This document shows, one piece after another, positions 25,928 to 35,200 of a stretch of 64,000 nucleotides of DNA. The position numbers and the translations under genes are program-made. This DNA is from Collinsella aerofaciens. Its GTDB lineage: Bacteria > Actinomycetota > Coriobacteriia > Coriobacteriales > Coriobacteriaceae. The notes under the pieces were generated by a model. It searched no databases, was not told the DNA's origin, and worked only from the letters and a program-made list of their open reading frames with translations. Position 1 is the first letter of the stretch. Each line of letters opens with the position of its first letter. The stretch spans positions 1 to 64,000 of the forward strand of contig NZ_CZAQ01000009.1 in the NCBI RefSeq assembly GCF_001404695.1, written 5' to 3'.

Positions 25928-26692
25928 ATGGCAGGAAGACGAGAAAAATTGCGCCGCGTTGGGATCATCCCCGAATATCGCGGTTTTACCCCCGACGGCC
26001 TTGCCAGCGGAGATGCCATCGACATGACGGTCGACGAACTCGAGGTCCTGCGACTGTGCGACCTGGAAGGACTCAATCAGGAGGCAGTCGCCCAACAAAT
26101 GGGTATCGCTCGCGCCACCGTGGCGGCCATCTGCAGCCGCGCACATCGCAAGGTGGCAAACGCGCTGGTCAATGGACGGGCGATTGTCATCGAAGGCGGC
26201 AACATCGCGTATTCCCCCATCACCACGACGACGGCCGCATGGCCAGCAAAGGAGGTCGACACCATGAGGGTGGCAACGACGTACGACGACGGCAATATCT
26301 TTATGCACTTTGGCCGCAGCGAACAGTTCAAGATCTACGACATCCAGGATGGCAAGGTGCTCAACGAGCAGGTCGTAAACACCGGTGGCACCGGCCACGG
26401 CGCCTTGGCGGGCCTGCTTGCCAACGGTGGCGTTGACACGCTCATCTGCGGCGGCATCGGCGGCGGCGCCATCAACGCGCTCGCCCAGGCCGGCATCACG
26501 GTCTATGCAGGAGCCCAGGGCAACTGCGACGCTTGCGTCGAAGCCCTCATTGCCGGTACGCTCGCGCAGACCGGCGAGGCCACCTGCGACTGCCACGGCC
26601 ATGACCACGACCACGCCCACGAACATGGCGAGTCCTGCAGTTGCCACGGCCATCACGAGCACGAGGGCCACGAGGGCTGCGGCTGCCACTAA
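25928..26692 (+). CDS. DUF134 (UPF0251) DNA-binding domain fused to NifX-like domain with metal-binding tail
   Basis: 254 residues in three parts. Residues 1-95 are a UPF0251/DUF134 domain with a sigma-4-like helix-turn-helix (LNQEAVAQQMGIARATVAAI). Residues about 113-215 are a dinitrogenase iron-molybdenum cofactor (NifX/NifB-C) domain (MRVATTYDDGNIFMHFGRSEQF ... GGIGGGAINALAQAGI). The last 38 residues contain 12 His and 6 Cys, including CDC, CSC and CGC pairs. This suggests a metal-sensing or metal-storing transcription factor. It stands alone, its promoter is flanked by two related palindromes, and a terminator follows. The two first domains occur fused in some anaerobes; the tail is the unusual part. 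Confidence 0.88.
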   Translation: MAGRREKLRRVGIIPEYRGFTPDGLASGDAIDMTVDELEVLRLCDLEGLNQEAVAQQMGIARATVAAICSRAHRKVANALVNGRAIVIEGGNIAYSPITTTTAAWPAKEVDTMRVATTYDDGNIFMHFGRSEQFKIYDIQDGKVLNEQVVNTGGTGHGALAGLLANGGVDTLICGGIGGGAINALAQAGITVYAGAQGNCDACVEALIAGTLAQTGEATCDCHGHDHDHAHEHGESCSCHGHHEHEGHEGCGCH

Positions 26693-26754
26693 CGGCACGG
26701 CACCGCGAGCTCGGGGCGCGACACTGAACGCAGCCCAACTATCAAAGCCAACAA

Positions 26755-26788
26755 CAAAGGCCACCCGGTAACTTCCGAGTGGCCTTTG
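26755..26788. terminator. Bidirectional terminator between DUF134 gene and ffh
   Basis: A 14-bp stem with one mismatch (CAAAGGCCACCCGG at 26755-26768 with 26775-26788), six-base loop, between convergent genes. Confidence 0.82.
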
Positions 26789-26812
26789 CCATATCAAGCT
26801 GGAATTACAGCC

Positions 26813-28288
26813 CTATTTCTTATTGCGCATCTGCGCTTCCATCTGGCGCAGCAGCTCCATATCGGACTTGGGACCGCCCGTACCCAGGCCGCCCATACCG
26901 CCCAGACCCATAGCGTCCAGCCCAGGGATATTGGGCATGCGCATCTTTTTGCCCTTCTTGCCCTTTTTGCCCTTCTTGCCGCCGGCCTGTGCCTGATTGG
27001 CCATCGTGCGCATGCGGCCCATCATCTTGTTCATCTCGCCCCACTGCTTCATAAGGCTATTGACCTCGGTGGGGGTCACACCGGCGCCCTTGGCGATACG
27101 CGCGCGGCGCTGGCCGTTGATGATGGAGGGACGCAGGCGCTCCTCCTTGGTCATCGACATGATGATGGCCTCGTTCTTATCGAAGATGCCCTCGTCCAGG
27201 TTGCCGCCCATCTGGTTGAGCGCGCGCTGACCGCCGGGAAGCATACCCAGAATGCCCTTCATGCCGCCCATCTTCTTGACGGCCTTCATCTGGTCGAGCA
27301 TGTCGTTCATGGTAAAGCCCTCGCGCAGCATACGCTCGGCAGCCTCGAGCTGCTCGGCGTCGGCCGCCTCCTGGGCCTTCTCGATGATGCCGACAACATC
27401 GCCCATGCCCAAGATGCGCTTGGCCATGCGGTCGGGGTAGAACGGCTCCAGCGAATCGGGCTTCTCGCCCATGCTCACGAACTTAATGGGCTTACCGGTC
27501 ACCTGGCGCACAGAAAGCGCGCCGCCACCACGGGCATCGCCGTCGAGCTTGGAGATAATCACGCCGTCAAAGTCGGTGCGCTCGGCAAAGGTCGAGACGA
27601 CGTTGACGATATCCTGGCCGGTCATGGCATCGACGACCATCAGCACCTGATCGGGCTTGACGGCCTTCTTGATGTCCACGGCTTCCTGCATCATCTGCTC
27701 GTCGATCTGCAAACGACCGGCGGTATCGACGATGACCACGTCACGCAGGTGGTCGACGGCCTCCTGAATGGCGCCCTTGGCGATATCGACCGGGTGCTCG
27801 CCGTCACCGCGGAAGACCGGCACGCCGATCTCTCCGCCGAGCGTGGCCAGCTGGTCGGCAGCGGCGGGACGGTAGACATCGCACGCGGCGAGCAGCGGCG
27901 AGCGGCCCTGCTTCTTGAGCAGGTAGGCCAGCTTTACGGCAGCCGTAGTCTTACCGGAGCCCTGCAGGCCGACGAGCATGATGACATTGGGAATGCGGTT
28001 GCTAAAGACGAGCTTGCTCTCGGTGGAACCGAGCATCTCGGTGAGCTCGTCGAGCACAATCTTGACGACGTTTTGCGCCGGCGACAGCGACTCCATGACC
28101 TCGGCGGTCATGCAGCGCTCCTTGGTCTTGGCGACGAACTCCTTGACGACCTTGAAGTTGACGTCGGCCTCGAGCAGCGCCATGCGAATGTCGCGCATGG
28201 CCGAGGTAATATCGGCCTCGGTCAATTTACCCTTGCCGCGCAGGCGGTCAAATGTGTCGTTGAGGCGATCGCTCAGAGAATCAAACAC
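26813..28288 (-). CDS. ffh: Signal recognition particle protein Ffh
   Basis: 491 residues. The N domain (1-90) and GTPase G domain (GLQGSGKTTAAVKLA near residue 107, DTAGRLQID, SKLDGDARGGG) are followed by the methionine-rich M domain (about 300-430), which binds signal peptides and 4.5S RNA. The C-terminus has a lysine-glycine tract (KKGKKGKKGKK) and a Gly/Met-rich tail. It works with FtsY, encoded 10 bases upstream on the same strand, to target membrane proteins co-translationally. Confidence 0.97.
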   Translation of the reverse strand: MFDSLSDRLNDTFDRLRGKGKLTEADITSAMRDIRMALLEADVNFKVVKEFVAKTKERCMTAEVMESLSPAQNVVKIVLDELTEMLGSTESKLVFSNRIPNVIMLVGLQGSGKTTAAVKLAYLLKKQGRSPLLAACDVYRPAAADQLATLGGEIGVPVFRGDGEHPVDIAKGAIQEAVDHLRDVVIVDTAGRLQIDEQMMQEAVDIKKAVKPDQVLMVVDAMTGQDIVNVVSTFAERTDFDGVIISKLDGDARGGGALSVRQVTGKPIKFVSMGEKPDSLEPFYPDRMAKRILGMGDVVGIIEKAQEAADAEQLEAAERMLREGFTMNDMLDQMKAVKKMGGMKGILGMLPGGQRALNQMGGNLDEGIFDKNEAIIMSMTKEERLRPSIINGQRRARIAKGAGVTPTEVNSLMKQWGEMNKMMGRMRTMANQAQAGGKKGKKGKKGKKMRMPNIPGLDAMGLGGMGGLGTGGPKSDMELLRQMEAQMRNKK

Positions 28289-28298
28289 TAGTCACTCC

Positions 28299-29216
28299 TT
28301 AATTGGACTCGCCCACCAGGGCGCGGCAGAAATCTTTGGCATTGAACTCCTGCAGGTCATCGACCTGCTCGCCCACGCCAATGCGCAGGATTGGGAGCTT
28401 GAGCTTCTCGGCCACGGCCATGGCGATGCCACCCTTAGCCGTGCCGTCCAGCTTTGTCATGATAATACCGTCCAGACCCAACGCCTCGTTAAACTCGAGC
28501 GCCTGGTTCAGGCCGTTTTGGCCCGTCGCGGCATCGATCACGAGGACAACCGAGACCGGCATGGGACCGGCGGCCATATTGGCGGCGCGCTTGCGCGTCA
28601 CGTTGACCACCTTGGCAAGCTCGCGCATGAGCTCGGGGCTCGTGTGCAGACGGCCGGCAGTGTCGATAAGCACCAGGTCGCTGCCGCGCTTGTCGGCCTC
28701 ATCGAGCACGTCATAGCACACGCTCGCCGGATCGGAGCCGCGGTCGCGCTTGATGACGGGAACGCCGGCGCGCTGGCCCCACACATCGAGCTGCTCGATG
28801 GCGGCGGCGCGGAAGGTATCGGCCGAACCGATCACGACGTTCTTGCCGCGGGCAGCCATAGCGCTCGCGATCTTGCCGACCGTCGTGGTCTTGCCGGCAC
28901 CGTTAATACCCACAAACAGCACGCAGCTCGGCGTGTCGGAGAACGGATCGCGCTCGGCGGGCACAAAATGCTGCTCGAGCTGCTCGGCCAGGGCGCGACG
29001 GAGTTGCGGAGCGGTCTTGAGGTTCTTCTTGGCCGCGGTATCGCGCAGGTCATCGGAGACCTGAATGGCGACCTCGGCGCCCATGTCACCCATGACGAGG
29101 GTGTCCTCTAGATCCTCCCAAAAATCCTCATCGACCTCGCCGCCAAAATAAAAGACCTCGTTGAGGGCCTCGCGGCTGCGCTCAAGTCCGCGCGAGAGAG
29201 CATCGAAGAATCCCAT
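28299..29216 (-). CDS. ftsY: SRP receptor FtsY
   Basis: 305 residues, essentially only the NG domains: GINGAGKTTTVGKIA, DTAGRLHTSPELM and TKLDGTAKGG are all present. The long acidic A domain seen in enterobacterial FtsY is missing, as in many Gram-positives, so membrane attachment probably uses the N-terminal amphipathic helix. Its ATG overlaps the smc stop by one base (TAATG). FtsY docks Ffh-ribosome complexes at the translocon. Confidence 0.96.
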   Translation of the reverse strand: MGFFDALSRGLERSREALNEVFYFGGEVDEDFWEDLEDTLVMGDMGAEVAIQVSDDLRDTAAKKNLKTAPQLRRALAEQLEQHFVPAERDPFSDTPSCVLFVGINGAGKTTTVGKIASAMAARGKNVVIGSADTFRAAAIEQLDVWGQRAGVPVIKRDRGSDPASVCYDVLDEADKRGSDLVLIDTAGRLHTSPELMRELAKVVNVTRKRAANMAAGPMPVSVVLVIDAATGQNGLNQALEFNEALGLDGIIMTKLDGTAKGGIAMAVAEKLKLPILRIGVGEQVDDLQEFNAKDFCRALVGESN

Positions 29217-32200
29217 TATGCATTCACGACCTTTCCGGTTTCGCGATCGAGTTTTTGCGAGACGACGCGGCTGACGCCGTCGGCTTGCATCGAGACGCCG
29301 TAGAGGACGTCAGCGTCCTCCATAGTACGGCGCTGATGCGAGATAACCAAGAGCTGCGTATCGGAACGCAAAACATCGAGCGCGCCGATGAGCTTGGACA
29401 GGTTGGCGTCATCGAGCGCCGCCTCGACCTCGTCCAGCACATAGAACGGCACCGTACGCGTGCGATACACGGCAAAGAGCAAGGCGAGCGCCGTCAGGCT
29501 CTTCTCGCCGCCCGACATGAGCATCATCTTGGTGATGCGCTTGCCGCGCGGCTGCGCCACGACCTCGATGCCCGTCTCGGCAGGATGCTCGGGGTCGGTC
29601 ATCTCCAGATGCGCCTGGCCACCCGGGAACAGCATGGCGAAGATCTCGCGGAAGTTCGCATCGACCTTCTCAAAGGTCACCAGGAAGGCCTTACGCATCT
29701 TACGGTCGATGGCCGCCGTGATCTTGGTGAGCGCCTTGCGTGCGCTCTCAAGATCGGCCAGCTGCTCCTCGATGTAATCGGCGCGGCGCTTGAGCTGCTC
29801 GTACTCCTCCATGGCAACCTGGTTCACAGGGCCCAGGTTGTTGATCTGGCGCACGAGCTGGTTGAGCTCGCGCTCGGCGGCATCGCGGTCGGTGGGCGCA
29901 GGAAGCATGAGCGCTTCCTCGAGCACCGTGGTGCCATCGGCGGTAATGGCCTTGATGGCCGCCTCTACCTGCACCTCGAGCTTGCCGCGGGAGACCTTGA
30001 ACTCATTTTGCGTCGCCGTGGCGGCATCGACCCGCTCCTTGGCACGAGCAACCTCGGCCTTGGCGTCTTCGATGGTCTTCTTAAGCGAGGCCGAGTCCGC
30101 CTCCTCGAGCGAAGCCTGGTCACGCAGACGCGCGGCCCAATCCGACGCGCGCTCCAGCAGGGCCGAATAGCGCTCGTGCATGGGGTCGACGCGCAGGCGC
30201 AGCAGCTCGAGAGAGCGCGAGGCCTGGCGTGTTCCGCGGATACGGCGGTCGATGCCCTCCAGACGATGCTCCAGGTCGGGCACGCGGCCCTTCAGCGAAC
30301 GCAGACGCTCGCTCGTCTGGGCCAGGCGCACCTTGGCATCGGCGAGCTTGCCGGCGGCCTCGGAATCGTCACGGCGCACGCGATCGAGCTCGTCGTTGGC
30401 TTCGGCAATCTGGAGACCCAGGTCGCTTGCCTGCGCACGGGCCTCGTCGCGCGAACGGGTGAGCTCGTCCACGCGCGGGCGCGCAGCGCGAACGGCCTCG
30501 GCGGCCTGCTCGCGGCGCTTGGAGATGCGCACGCGCTCGACCTCGGCGTTGTTGGCGCTTTGCTCCAGGCGGCCGATCTCGGAGAGTAGCGAGCGGCGCT
30601 CGCCCTCAAGACGGGCAATCTCGCCGGCGGCATCGCCCTCGGCGGCACGCGCCTCCTCGACGGCCGCATTGGCCTCGACGACCTGATCCGACACATGCTC
30701 AAACACGGCAGCCAGATCGGGCTCCAGGCCCTCCAACTCACGAATACGACGTTTGCGCTCCAGGGCACCCGAAGCCTCGCCGGCATCGAGCCCCACGCGC
30801 ACCAGACCGCCACAGCTCACGCGGGCGCCATCGGGCGTCACATAGGTCACGCCGTCAACGACAGGCGCGGCTAGCGCGGCTGCCAAGTCATCGACCACGT
30901 AATAGCCGCCGAGCAGGGCCTCGACAACCGGACCATAACCGGCGCGCACGGACAGGCGATCGACCAGACGCGAACCGGCAGCGCCCTCGGCAGCAGCAGA
31001 GCCGCTCACGCCGCGCGCCATCAGCAGTGCCTCGCCCGAGGCCTTCTTTTGGTCCAGTGCCGCACGACCGGCACGCTCAAGCGTGGCGGCGTCATCAAAC
31101 AGCAGGGCGTCGATATCGCCGGCAAGCAGCTGCTCGACCAAGCCCTCAAGCTCACGAGGAGCCTCGAGCACATCTCCCAGACGACCCGAGACATCATCGC
31201 CCAGCGCGCCCATCAGACGGCTCACCAGCGGCGAGCTGTCGGCCATGCGGGCATCGAGCTTCTTTTGGCTGGCAAGCTCCGAGCGCACCTCGGACAGCTT
31301 GTTGCGTGCCTCGCTCTCGCGATTACGCAGGTCCTTCAACGCCGCACGGGCGACCTCGGTAGCCTCGCGCGCGTCGACCTGGGCTTGGCGAGCCTGATCG
31401 AGCGCGCCTTCGAGCTCCTCACCACGGTTGCGGCGGCTATCAAGCGATGCCGTGACCTCCTCGAGCTGTTCGTCGATCTGCTCCAGGCGCGAGGCGTACA
31501 TGTTGTCCTCGACCTCAGCATTGCTCAGCGAGTCCTTCACCTTGGCGAGCTCGAGCGCGGCGTTATCGGCCACACGCTGCACATCGCGCTGCTCGCGCGT
31601 GAGCTGCGAAATCTGATTGTCAAGCGCAACGCGACGCTCGTAGAGCTGGGCGGCGGCAGGTCCGGCGGCGTCAACGTCGTCCTGGGCCTGCATGTGCGCA
31701 CCGGTCACTTCCTCAAGCTGGGCACGTGCATCCTCGAGCTCCTCGACCACGCGACGGCGCTGATGTTCGGAGCTCGAGATCTGGCCGCGCATGTCGGACA
31801 GGCGCGACACCATGTTGTGGCCTTTTTCCTCGAGCAGGCGCATATCGGAGTTAATGCGGCCGACCACGTCTTGCATATGGCGGCGCTGCTCGCCCAGATC
31901 GCCCACAAACAGGCCCTTTTCCTCGAGCATGACCTGGAGCTTCTCGAGCTCACGCTCCTTTTCACCCAGGCGGTACTGCGCAAGCTCAAGCTCGGCAGCG
32001 CCCTCCTTGGAGCGACTCTCCAGGTCGTTCCACTGCGACTGCAGCGAACGAAGCTCGTCGACGGCCAGCATCTGCGTAAGCTCGTTCGCGCGCGAGGACA
32101 GCTCTTTATACTTGCGCGCGCGATCGACCTGACGCTCAAGCGGGCGCAGCTGACGGGCGATTTCCTTATTGATGTCGCGGGCACGGGCCAGGTGCTCGTC

Positions 32201-32752
32201 CATCGACTTGATCTTTTTAAGCGCACGCTCCTTGCGACGCTTGTGCTTGGAGATACCGGCGGCCTCCTCGATGAGGGCGCGGCGCTCCTCGGGACGGCTC
32301 TGCAAAATGGCGTCGAGCTTGCCCTGACTGATGATGGAATGCGTATCCTTGCCCAGGCCCGAATCGTGCAGGATGTCCTGAATGTCCATCAGGCGGCACG
32401 GACTCGAGTTGATGAGGTACTCGCTCTCGCCCGAGCGATACATGCGACGGGTGATGGCGACTTCATCAAAGTCGACGGGCAGCATATGGTCGGAGTTATC
32501 GAGCACCAGCGTAACCTCGGCCACACCCACCGGCTTGCGCGCCGACGAGCCCGAGAAGATGACGTCCTCCATGGCCTGACCGCGCAGCTGCTTCGCGCTC
32601 TGCTCGCCCAGGACCCACAGAATCGAGTCGGAGATGTTCGATTTTCCCGAGCCGTTGGGACCGACGATGACGGTCAGGCCCGGCTCAAATGACATATGGG
32701 CGCGGTCGGCAAACGACTTGAACCCTTTGAGCGTGAGGGACTTGAGATACAC
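29216..32752 (-). CDS. smc: Chromosome segregation ATPase SMC
   Basis: 1178 residues, the typical SMC length. The Walker A head is GPNGSGKSNISDSILWVLGEQ (about 32-52); two long coiled coils (about 170-495 and 670-1010) flank a hinge (about 500-665, with GDDVSGRLGDVLEAPRELEGL and the Gly-rich GYGPVVEALLGGYYVVDD); and the C-terminal head carries LMSGGEKSLTALALLFA and VLDEVEAALDD. With ScpAB, which are not in this window, it condenses and segregates the chromosome. The smc-ftsY-ffh order with rnc upstream is conserved in Gram-positives. Confidence 0.97.
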   Translation of the reverse strand: MYLKSLTLKGFKSFADRAHMSFEPGLTVIVGPNGSGKSNISDSILWVLGEQSAKQLRGQAMEDVIFSGSSARKPVGVAEVTLVLDNSDHMLPVDFDEVAITRRMYRSGESEYLINSSPCRLMDIQDILHDSGLGKDTHSIISQGKLDAILQSRPEERRALIEEAAGISKHKRRKERALKKIKSMDEHLARARDINKEIARQLRPLERQVDRARKYKELSSRANELTQMLAVDELRSLQSQWNDLESRSKEGAAELELAQYRLGEKERELEKLQVMLEEKGLFVGDLGEQRRHMQDVVGRINSDMRLLEEKGHNMVSRLSDMRGQISSSEHQRRRVVEELEDARAQLEEVTGAHMQAQDDVDAAGPAAAQLYERRVALDNQISQLTREQRDVQRVADNAALELAKVKDSLSNAEVEDNMYASRLEQIDEQLEEVTASLDSRRNRGEELEGALDQARQAQVDAREATEVARAALKDLRNRESEARNKLSEVRSELASQKKLDARMADSSPLVSRLMGALGDDVSGRLGDVLEAPRELEGLVEQLLAGDIDALLFDDAATLERAGRAALDQKKASGEALLMARGVSGSAAAEGAAGSRLVDRLSVRAGYGPVVEALLGGYYVVDDLAAALAAPVVDGVTYVTPDGARVSCGGLVRVGLDAGEASGALERKRRIRELEGLEPDLAAVFEHVSDQVVEANAAVEEARAAEGDAAGEIARLEGERRSLLSEIGRLEQSANNAEVERVRISKRREQAAEAVRAARPRVDELTRSRDEARAQASDLGLQIAEANDELDRVRRDDSEAAGKLADAKVRLAQTSERLRSLKGRVPDLEHRLEGIDRRIRGTRQASRSLELLRLRVDPMHERYSALLERASDWAARLRDQASLEEADSASLKKTIEDAKAEVARAKERVDAATATQNEFKVSRGKLEVQVEAAIKAITADGTTVLEEALMLPAPTDRDAAERELNQLVRQINNLGPVNQVAMEEYEQLKRRADYIEEQLADLESARKALTKITAAIDRKMRKAFLVTFEKVDANFREIFAMLFPGGQAHLEMTDPEHPAETGIEVVAQPRGKRITKMMLMSGGEKSLTALALLFAVYRTRTVPFYVLDEVEAALDDANLSKLIGALDVLRSDTQLLVISHQRRTMEDADVLYGVSMQADGVSRVVSQKLDRETGKVVNA

Positions 32753-32762
32753 GGTTCCTCGC

Positions 32763-33488
32763 TTAAACAGGCTTCTTGTTGAGAATCACGCCGTTGGTGG
32801 TGTAGCCCATGCGGTCGAGCGCCTCGAGTGCAGCGGCTCCCTCGGCCTCCTTCTTGGAGGAACCGGTGCCGCGGCCCTGACGAATACCGTCGATGAGCAC
32901 CACAGCGGTAAAGGTGGGCGCATGCGCGGGGCCCTCGGAGCCGACCAGCTTATACGCGGGAGGCTCGTGGCCGTCAGCCTGCACGCACTCCTGCAAGAAC
33001 GACTTGGGGTTCGCAGGGTGCTCGGCACGCTCGGAGGCCAGGTGCGGCTTAAGCGTACGGTGGATGAACTCCGCCGCCGCATCCCAGCCGGCATCCAGGT
33101 ACAGCGCACCCACGAGCGACTCATAGACGTTCTCGAGCGCCGAATGCAGGCCGCGGGCGCCGGTACCAGTCTCGGAGGCGCCAAAGATGATGATGTCGTC
33201 GATACCCAGCTCGTGCGACACCTCGGACAGCGTGGCGCCCGAGACAAGGGACACCTTTAGGCGCGTGAGCTTGCCCTCATCGAACTCGGGATAGGACTCA
33301 AAGAGCGAACGGGCCACCACGGCGCCCAAAATGGAATCGCCCAAAAACTCAAGGCGCTCATAGCTGGCAGAGACCGGCAGGCCCTCGACGGCCGAGGGAT
33401 GCGTGAGCGCCGCGCGCAGCAGCACCTTGTTATTGAACTCATGGCCCAGAATCTCCTGGGCACGCGTGAGTCGTTCAGACAAAGCCAA
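32763..33488 (-). CDS. rnc: Ribonuclease III
   Basis: 241 residues. The RNase III domain has the signature ERLEFLGDSILGAVV (about 44-58) with the Glu/Asp metal ligands, and a second acidic motif EsLVGALYLDAG. The C-terminal double-stranded RNA-binding domain (about 158-230) ends in GSSKKEAEGAAALEAL. It processes rRNA precursors and structured mRNAs; the many long hairpins in this window are potential substrates. It sits three bases after acpP and ten bases before smc. Confidence 0.96.
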   Translation of the reverse strand: MALSERLTRAQEILGHEFNNKVLLRAALTHPSAVEGLPVSASYERLEFLGDSILGAVVARSLFESYPEFDEGKLTRLKVSLVSGATLSEVSHELGIDDIIIFGASETGTGARGLHSALENVYESLVGALYLDAGWDAAAEFIHRTLKPHLASERAEHPANPKSFLQECVQADGHEPPAYKLVGSEGPAHAPTFTAVVLIDGIRQGRGTGSSKKEAEGAAALEALDRMGYTTNGVILNKKPV

Positions 33489-33491
33489 GAC

Positions 33492-33734
33492 TTAGGCCTC
33501 CTTGGCGTTTTCGATCGCGTCGACGGCGTCGGCGACAGAGTTGAGCGACAGCAGTGTCTCGTCATCAATCTCGAGGTCGAACTCGTCCTCAATGGCCGTC
33601 ACCAGCTGCAGACGCTCGAGCGAATCGGCATCGAGATCGTCAAAAGTGGTCTCATCGCTAATGTCGGCAACATCGACGCCCAGCACGTCAGCGGCAACTT
33701 CGGCGATCTTATCGAAAATTTCGGAGCGATCCAT
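33492..33734 (-). CDS. acpP: Acyl carrier protein
   Basis: 80 acidic residues. The phosphopantetheine site is the DSL motif in FDDLDADSLERLQLV. It carries growing fatty acyl chains. The neighbour plsX uses acyl-ACP, so the pair links fatty acid and phospholipid synthesis, and rnc follows directly. The leader upstream holds two overlapping hairpins (33768-33807). Confidence 0.96.
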   Translation of the reverse strand: MDRSEIFDKIAEVAADVLGVDVADISDETTFDDLDADSLERLQLVTAIEDEFDLEIDDETLLSLNSVADAVDAIENAKEA

Positions 33735-33767
33735 AGCGCTTCCTCTCGTATGTCATGGAACACAACC

Positions 33768-33807
33768 CAACACGGCAATCGGAGCCGTGTTGTAATACGG
33801 CTCCGAT
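33768..33807 (-). promoter_or_regulatory. Mutually exclusive hairpins upstream of acpP
   Basis: Hairpin A pairs 33797-33807 with 33778-33788 (ATCGGAGCCGT, 11 bp, perfect). Hairpin B pairs 33784-33792 with 33768-33776 (CAACACGGC, 9 bp, perfect). They share 33784-33788 and cannot form together. They lie in the plsX-acpP gap, after a possible -10 (TAGAAT in minus sense near 33810). An attenuator or an mRNA processing site is possible. Confidence 0.5.
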
Positions 33808-33848
33808 TCTACCCCACACGGTACAGGTTGAGCCACGTAACAGGGCTC

Positions 33849-34868
33849 TTACAAAACGATACCGTCCATGGAATTGGCAACATCCTGGACAAGCCCGGCA
33901 CGTACGGCCTGGGCCGCGGCAAGCGTACCGTTCTTGACGGCCTCGACCGACGTGGCACCGTGGCCGATCAACACGACGCCGCGCAGGCCCAGCAGGATCG
34001 CGCCGCCCTTGGCATCACCCGAAAGCTTGGCCTTAATCTCGCGCATCTGCTTTTTGAGGAGCAGCGCGGCGATCTTGGTACCGAGCGAAGACATAAAGGC
34101 ACCCTTGAGCTCCTGCAGCAAAAACTTGGCAGCGCCCTCGGTGGCCTTGAGCGCGATGTTGCCCGACATGCCGTCGGCGACCACGACGTCAAAATTGCCC
34201 GACGTAAGATCGGTACCCTCGCAGTTGCCAACAAAGCCGGGAACCGCGGCCTTCATGGCCGGGAAGCACGACTTGGTAAAGTTGGAGCCCTTCTCGTCCT
34301 CGGTGCCGTTGGCAAGCAGGCCCACGCGAGGATGCTCGATGCCCAAAACCACGCGGGCATAGGCAGCGCCCATCTGGGCGAAGCGCACCATATCGTCCAC
34401 CGTGACATCGGGATTGGCACCCATATCGCACAGCACCGTCAGGCCACCGGCGCGATTGGGGAGCGCGTTGGTCAGGCACGGACGAACCGGCTGCTTCTTG
34501 CCCTTCGCCAAATACCTAAACGGCGTCACATAGGCCGTGGCGGCAGCAGTCATGGCACCGGTCGAGCCGGCCGAGAAAAACGCATCCGCGTTACCCTTCT
34601 TGATAGCGCGGCAGGCAAGCACGATCGAGGACTTGCGCTTGGTCATCACGGCGCGGATGGGATCGTCCTCCATGCTGATGACGTCGGGGGCCTCCAAGGC
34701 CTCCACGCGGGCATGTGCCGCAGCAAAGGGGTTGACGATTTCGGCGGGACCGACGGCCAAGACCTCGATCTCGGGATCCGCCGCAAGCGCAGCCTCGATA
34801 CCATCGAGAACAACCTGGGGCTTCTCGTCTCCGCCCACAACGTCTACACAAACGCGAACGTTACTCAT
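33849..34868 (-). CDS. plsX: Phosphate acyltransferase PlsX
   Basis: 339 residues. It starts with the family pattern RVCVDVVGGDEKPQVVLDGIEAAL and contains the conserved FFSAGSTGAMTAAA and LCDMGANPDVTVDDMVRFAQMG segments. PlsX makes acyl-phosphate from acyl-ACP for PlsY in phospholipid synthesis. AGGAG lies eight bases before the ATG, and a terminator-type hairpin sits directly upstream, between rpmF and plsX. Confidence 0.95.
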   Translation of the reverse strand: MSNVRVCVDVVGGDEKPQVVLDGIEAALAADPEIEVLAVGPAEIVNPFAAAHARVEALEAPDVISMEDDPIRAVMTKRKSSIVLACRAIKKGNADAFFSAGSTGAMTAAATAYVTPFRYLAKGKKQPVRPCLTNALPNRAGGLTVLCDMGANPDVTVDDMVRFAQMGAAYARVVLGIEHPRVGLLANGTEDEKGSNFTKSCFPAMKAAVPGFVGNCEGTDLTSGNFDVVVADGMSGNIALKATEGAAKFLLQELKGAFMSSLGTKIAALLLKKQMREIKAKLSGDAKGGAILLGLRGVVLIGHGATSVEAVKNGTLAAAQAVRAGLVQDVANSMDGIVL

Positions 34869-34885
34869 TTCATATGCTCCTTATA

Positions 34886-34914
34886 CAAAAATGGCCGACT
34901 CATTGAGCCGGCCA
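34886..34914 (-). terminator. Terminator/attenuator between rpmF and plsX
   Basis: TGGCCGACTC (34892-34901) pairs with GAGCCGGCCA (34905-34914) with one mismatch and a three-base loop; five T residues follow on the minus strand, only a few bases before the plsX ribosome binding site. It would reduce read-through from the abundant rpmF message into plsX. Confidence 0.75.
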
Positions 34915-34956
34915 TTGTGGTTCCAGTTGGAACGGCATCGTATCCAGAGTATACAG

Positions 34957-35136
34957 TTACTCGGTAACGATAACCTCGCGGTCCTTGTAGAAACCGCAGC
35001 TGGGGCACACGTGGTGCGGGAGCTTAACAGCGCCGCAACGGGGGCACGTGGACTGAGCCGCAGCCGAAATCTTCATGTTGGCGGAACGACGGGTATGGGT
35101 GCGGATACGACCCTGCTTTTGTTTAGGTACGGGCAT
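34957..35136 (-). CDS. rpmF: 50S ribosomal protein L32
   Basis: 59 residues, starting MPVPKQKQGRIRTHTRRSAN, with a four-cysteine zinc ribbon (CPRCG at 31-35 and CPSCG at 44-48), which is the C+ form of L32. It is found between the DUF177 gene and plsX, the conserved place in many bacteria. AAGGTCACT precedes the ATG, a moderate ribosome binding site. Confidence 0.95.
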   Translation of the reverse strand: MPVPKQKQGRIRTHTRRSANMKISAAAQSTCPRCGAVKLPHHVCPSCGFYKDREVIVTE

Positions 35137-35200
35137 AGTGACCTTCCTTATGAACTATCCAGTGTGGCGATTACGCGCAAGTAGCGATACTACCACAGTT

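Noticed and set aside
28299-29216. Truncated FtsY because the A domain is absent
   Set aside because: Short FtsY proteins without an A domain are common in Gram-positives and the smc overlap fixes the start.
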